NCBI GenBank assembly: GCA_965222535.1
Contig: OZ244957.1
Span: forward strand, 2,697,429 to 2,761,428
Direction: 5' to 3'
DNA: 64,000 bases
Origin: G965222535 sp965222535
GTDB lineage: Bacteria > Pseudomonadota > Gammaproteobacteria > HK1
The notes under the pieces were generated by a model. The model worked only from the letters and a program-made list of their open reading frames with translations. It had not been told where the DNA came from and made no database searches. A program made the translations under genes and the position numbers. Of this stretch, positions 60,401-64,000 are shown piece by piece (position 1 is the stretch's first letter; each line of letters begins with the position of its first letter).

Positions 60401-60427
60401 CTTCCGTATAATAGCTACCGCTTATTG
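60401..60427 (+). promoter_or_regulatory. Promoter-like block with TATAAT
   Basis: Same 27-base block as 16246-16272 (two mismatches), directly after an element end. TATAAT is at 60407-60412, 80 bp before the nearest in-frame ATG of the FRG gene. Confidence 0.5.
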
Positions 60428-60570
60428 CGGGGTCGTGAAGTCTTGTCGAGCTTTTATCCCGCTCTAAGGGAGAATAAGGATGCGTATATATGCCTGTGAT
60501 CGGACAACCCCCACCGTTCCATCCAAGCTTCCTCACAACTACCCAAACCAATGAGCAGTACAATCATAAT

Positions 60571-61887
60571 ATGCTAATAAATAAATACATAAACGAAATA
60601 AAAAATATATATCACTCTTCAAAAGTATCTTTTTTATTTAGAGGACAAGAAAATGGATGGTCACTGGACTCATCAGCATTTAGAAGAATTAAAAAATCTG
60701 AAGGCTTTAGTAATTCAATAACTGAAACTGATGTTGATACTATCGAATCATTTAAAGATTACAATAAAGATATTATTGAAAAAGCAAAATTAAAAGGCTA
60801 TCCTAAAGATTTTCAGAAATCTTCTGATTTGCAAATTCTTATTGAGTTACAACACTTCGGGGCAGCTACTTGTCTTGTAGATTTCACCAAAAATTTTCTC
60901 ACAGCCCTGTGGTTTGCTTGTCAAAACAACTCAAATAAACGTGACGGTGTTGTTTTTGTCGTCAATGTAGAAAATATTAAAAAGATCACCTCATACGATT
61001 TATCAAAGCCAATTGATGAATTTCTTTTCAATAATGATTTATGGCTATGGGAGCCTGAAAACATTAATAATAGAACCCTCGCGCAAGATAGTGTATGTGT
61101 TTTTGGTGCACCTATTTTAGAAAATCACCTATCTATCCAAAGAATTAAGATTCCTTCTGATGATAAAAGTACTTTATTGTATGAGATGGATACCTTGTTC
61201 AATGTTAATTATGATACTATTTATCCTGATTTTTACGGATTTGCACTAAGCCAAGCACACACACAACCCCTACAATCATTACCACCACAACCACCAATAG
61301 ATTATCGTATAATTTTGTCTCACATGATAAAAGAAGGAAGTTGGGAATACGTCAAGCCTATCCTAATAGATAAACATGAGTTACTAAATAATAGAATAAT
61401 CATTAAATTAATAGAAAACAAAATAGATATTAAAGAAATATTGGAAAATTATAAATGTAAAGTTAAAACTTGTGATGCGGGAATTGATCCTAATGTTATT
61501 GCAGTGCGCATATTAGCTGATATGTTTTTAGATAAAGGCGACGATTTGATGCAATATTTTAATAGATTGGATAAATATTGGGCTCAAAATTGGGATATCC
61601 GCCCTGATTATAACGGCGATCTTAATACTGTTGATTTTTTTCTCGCTTCATTATTTGCTGATTCAGGCACTTCGTTATTTGATGATACAAGAAAATGGGA
61701 TAATGTAGATGAATGGGATAATGATAAATTTGATGTTTTTAAAAAGTTTGTTATTGTTTTTTGTAAACAAGAATCCATTACAAAGAAACTTAAATCTCAG
61801 CTAAAAGATGCAATTTTGAAAAGCGGCGTTATTTCAGACATCCAAAAAAGACAGATTGAACCCCTTTTCAGTGAAGCAAACATATAA
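60571..61887 (+). CDS. FRG-domain protein
   Basis: 438 residues from the ATG at 60571 (60490 is a longer alternative with a better AAGGA upstream; composition shifts to AT-rich only near 60545). The FRG domain runs from FLFRGQENGWSLDSSAFRR through LQHFGAATCLVDFTKNFLTALWFAC. These motifs define the FRG family, which is found in mobile and defence contexts and whose biochemical role is unsettled. The C-terminal 230 residues are helical and unrecognised. The base composition differs sharply from cca downstream, consistent with transfer. Confidence 0.8.
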   Translation: MLINKYINEIKNIYHSSKVSFLFRGQENGWSLDSSAFRRIKKSEGFSNSITETDVDTIESFKDYNKDIIEKAKLKGYPKDFQKSSDLQILIELQHFGAATCLVDFTKNFLTALWFACQNNSNKRDGVVFVVNVENIKKITSYDLSKPIDEFLFNNDLWLWEPENINNRTLAQDSVCVFGAPILENHLSIQRIKIPSDDKSTLLYEMDTLFNVNYDTIYPDFYGFALSQAHTQPLQSLPPQPPIDYRIILSHMIKEGSWEYVKPILIDKHELLNNRIIIKLIENKIDIKEILENYKCKVKTCDAGIDPNVIAVRILADMFLDKGDDLMQYFNRLDKYWAQNWDIRPDYNGDLNTVDFFLASLFADSGTSLFDDTRKWDNVDEWDNDKFDVFKKFVIVFCKQESITKKLKSQLKDAILKSGVISDIQKRQIEPLFSEANI

Positions 61888-61924
61888 AACCCACGATGGA
61901 TAACATTAAAACAAGGAGCATCCC

Positions 61925-63310
61925 TTGGTTTTAGCACTCGATTGTTGGCCACAAGAAGTGAACGCCATCGCGCGCCGCGTGCGTGCTGCGGGTGGGCGTG
62001 CTTTGATCGTCGGCGGCACGGTGCGTGATCGCCTGCTGGGGCAGGCCAACAAGGACCTGGATATTGAGGTGTACGGGCTTGCGCCGCCGACGCTGCAAGC
62101 GTTGCTGGCGGATTTTGGCAAGGTTATCGAGGTTGGCCGGGCGTTCGGGGTTTTTCGCGTCAAACACTACGATATCGATTTTTCGCTGCCGCGCAGCGAC
62201 AGCAAAGTGGGGCGTGGGCATCGCGGGTTTGACGTAGCTCCCGACCCATGGCTGCCGTTCGCGCAAGCCGCGCGGCGGCGCGATGTGACGGTCAACGCGA
62301 TGGCCATCGATCCGCTGAGCGGCGAGTTGCTGGATGCACACGGCGGCCAGCAGGATCTGCGTGCACGCCGCTTGCGGGCGACGGATGAAGCGACGTTTGC
62401 CGAGGATGCGTTGCGCGCCTTGCGCGTCGCTCAGTTCGCGGCGCGCCTTGAGTTCAGCGTCGATGCCTCGTTGATGGCGCTGTGCGCAGGGATGGACTTG
62501 GCGGAATTGTCAGCCGAGCGGATCGCCGAGGAATGCGATAAGTTCCTGTTACGTGCCGCGCGCCCCTCGCTGGCGTTGCAGTTTTTGCAAGACACCAAGC
62601 TGTTGCGTTTCTTTCCTGAACTGGCGGCGCTGGTCGGCGTGCCGCAGGAGCCTGAGTGGCATCCTGAAGGGGATGTGTGGGTGCATACGTTGATGGTCGT
62701 CGATTGCGCCGCTGCCGATCGGCGCCAGGACGCCGATGATCACGCGCTGATGCTGGCGGCGCTGTGCCATGATCTGGGTAAAGCGGTGACCACTGTTGAA
62801 CAGCGTGGTCGCATCCGCTCCCCCGGCCATGACGTCGCTGGGGTCGCGCTGAGCGAGAAATTTCTGCATCGCCTGAAATACGGTCAAGCATTGCAGCGGC
62901 GTGTTGCGGCTTTGGTGCGTTATCATCTTGCCCCGGCGTTGTACGTGCTCAATCAGGCAGGGCCGAAGGGCTATCGGCGGCTGGCGCGCCAGTTGGCGGC
63001 AGCCGGCGTATCATTGGAACTGCTGGCGCGCTTGGCGCGCGCCGATCACCTCGGCAGGACGACCGCGGATGGATGCGCCAAGCGCTTTCCCCATGGTGCG
63101 GCGTTCATCGCCCAGGCCCAAGCACTGGCGGTTGATCGTGCGCCGCTGCCCGATCGCGTGCGCGGACGCGACCTGATCGCCCGCGGGCTGAAGCCGGGGG
63201 CGCATTTTGCGCCGCTGCTGGAGCGCTGCCGCGAGTGGCAGGACGAACACGACGAAAGCGACCCCCAGCGCATCCTCGATGCAGTCATCGGTCAAAACCA
63301 GGACGGCTGA
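61925..63310 (+). CDS. cca: CCA tRNA nucleotidyltransferase
   Basis: 461 residues. It adds or repairs the 3' CCA end of tRNAs. The head domain has ALIVGGTVRDRLLG (Gly30-Gly31) and the metal aspartates in KDLDIEVYG (Asp44, Asp46). RRRDVTVNAMA and the LRALRVAQFAARLEF arm-binding region follow, and an HD domain (ALCHDLGK) lies further on. Its length exceeds the core because of the HD tail. It starts with TTG at 61925, supported by AAGGAG seven bases upstream; no ATG fits. Confidence 0.93.
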   Translation: MVLALDCWPQEVNAIARRVRAAGGRALIVGGTVRDRLLGQANKDLDIEVYGLAPPTLQALLADFGKVIEVGRAFGVFRVKHYDIDFSLPRSDSKVGRGHRGFDVAPDPWLPFAQAARRRDVTVNAMAIDPLSGELLDAHGGQQDLRARRLRATDEATFAEDALRALRVAQFAARLEFSVDASLMALCAGMDLAELSAERIAEECDKFLLRAARPSLALQFLQDTKLLRFFPELAALVGVPQEPEWHPEGDVWVHTLMVVDCAAADRRQDADDHALMLAALCHDLGKAVTTVEQRGRIRSPGHDVAGVALSEKFLHRLKYGQALQRRVAALVRYHLAPALYVLNQAGPKGYRRLARQLAAAGVSLELLARLARADHLGRTTADGCAKRFPHGAAFIAQAQALAVDRAPLPDRVRGRDLIARGLKPGAHFAPLLERCREWQDEHDESDPQRILDAVIGQNQDG

Positions 63311-63389
63311 GCAGTAACACGGCGCACAACAGCCACGCGCCGCCAATGCCACCTTTGCAATCAGTCAGCGATAAACTAAGATTCCGAGC

Positions 63390-64000
63390 ATGTCAGGAAA
63401 CACCATCGGGCGTTTGTTCACCGTCACCTCTTACGGCGAGAGCCACGGGCCGGCGATCGGCGGCGTGGTTTGCGGTTGTCCGCCGGGGCTGGCGCTGGCA
63501 GAGAGCGATTTTGTCGCGGATATGGCGCGTCGGCGACCGGGCCAAAGCCGCCATACCGCGCAGCGGCGCGAGCCCGACCAAGTGCGCATTCTGTCGGGCG
63601 TGTTTGACGGTCAGACGAGCGGTACGCCGATCCACCTGATGATCGAAAATACCGATCAACGCAGCAAAGATTACACGGCGATAGCCGCACAGTTCAGGCC
63701 CTCTCACGCCGATTACAGCTACCAGCAAAAGTATGGCGTACGCGACTACCGTGGCGGCGGCAGGGCTTCGGCACGCGAGACAGCAGTGCGCGTGGCGGCC
63801 GCCGTGATCGCCAAAAAATACCTTCAGCAACGCCTTGGGGTGTGCATTCGCGGCTACCTTTCGCAGCTCGGAGAGCTAAAAATCCAGGGCTTTGATTGGG
63901 ACGAGGTTGAACGCAATCCGTTCTTCTGCCCCGATGCAGCACTGGTACCGCGACTTGAGCACTATATGGATCGACTGCGCAAGGACGGGGACTCCATCGG
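63390..64000 (+). CDS. aroC: Chorismate synthase (partial, runs off the right edge)
   Basis: The ATG at 63390 opens a frame of 203 codons that is uninterrupted to the window end. The N-terminus MSGNTIGRLFTVTSYGESHG, the PPGL turn, and the RPSHADYSYQQKYGVRDYRG and GGRASARET signatures are diagnostic. It makes chorismate from EPSP with reduced FMN as cofactor. The missing C-terminal half lies beyond the window. Confidence 0.95.
   Translation, partial: MSGNTIGRLFTVTSYGESHGPAIGGVVCGCPPGLALAESDFVADMARRRPGQSRHTAQRREPDQVRILSGVFDGQTSGTPIHLMIENTDQRSKDYTAIAAQFRPSHADYSYQQKYGVRDYRGGGRASARETAVRVAAAVIAKKYLQQRLGVCIRGYLSQLGELKIQGFDWDEVERNPFFCPDAALVPRLEHYMDRLRKDGDSI

Noticed and set aside
1..64000. tRNA or rRNA genes
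   Set aside because: No cloverleaf with a T-loop consensus or rRNA-like conserved stretch was noticed by eye on either strand; a covariance-model scan would be decisive.

Overview
The window looks like a chromosomal piece of a gammaproteobacterium, probably host-associated or with a plastic genome. The evidence is a standard cdsA-dxr-rseP-bamA-skp envelope cluster, an ald-yggS-proC-yggT run, ppc, nth, ilvD, cca and aroC. Gene bodies in this housekeeping fraction are moderately GC-rich. They are interrupted by clearly AT-rich islands (about 12.7-16.2, 18.0-25.8, 52.35-53.7 and 60.55-61.9 kb) that look horizontally acquired. I cannot name the genus.

Layout. 0-4 kb: a partial AAA ATPase (minus) and ppc. 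4.3-5.5 kb: a small multidrug exporter and a short-chain dehydrogenase. 6.2-10 kb: a TAXI-type TRAP importer (binding protein plus fused permease), then a methyltransferase and a ThDP enzyme. 12.7-25.8 kb: a surface-polysaccharide island with two duplicated putative fucosyltransferase-like genes, a sulfotransferase, an enolase-superfamily enzyme, a GT2 glycosyltransferase carrying a 132-bp tandem-repeat tail, two tandem O-antigen-ligase-like genes and a GmhB-type phosphatase, ending in IS481-family debris. 27.4-35.7 kb: nth, the yggT-proC-yggS-ald run and a tripartite tricarboxylate transporter (tctABC). 36-46.3 kb: ilvD, a phosphoesterase-like gene, a DUF445 protein and cdsA-dxr-rseP-bamA-skp. 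46.5-52.2 kb: a DUF3750 lipoprotein, an FAD oxidoreductase, an orphan TRAP binding protein, an HU-like protein and a YafK/DpaA-like protein that has lost both catalytic residues. 52.3-53.7 kb: an HsdR-N nuclease-like gene broken by an in-frame stop, and a 48-residue low-complexity ORF. 53.8-59.2 kb: an HD hydrolase, a cyclic-nucleotide-binding protein next to an unusual ABC transporter with a degenerate ATPase domain, and a TauE-like permease. 59.3-60.3 kb: a four-unit tandem DNA array. 60.5-64 kb: an FRG-domain protein, cca and the start of aroC.

The most unusual signal is not a protein. The intergenic spaces are seeded with about fourteen substantial copies (plus fragments) of a roughly 150-bp element. 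It has a terminator-like hairpin at one end, a G-tract/C-tract pair that can form a second long stem, an AT-rich centre, and a terminal GAGGT-containing end. In every substantial copy the GAGGT end points at the 5' end of the neighbouring gene, in several cases within a few bases of the start codon. The element therefore looks like a mobile or amplified terminator/leader cassette. A second subfamily shares the ends but has a different core, the tandem array at 59.3-60.3 kb shares the architecture with covarying hairpins, and one copy has itself been split by another small inverted-repeat element.
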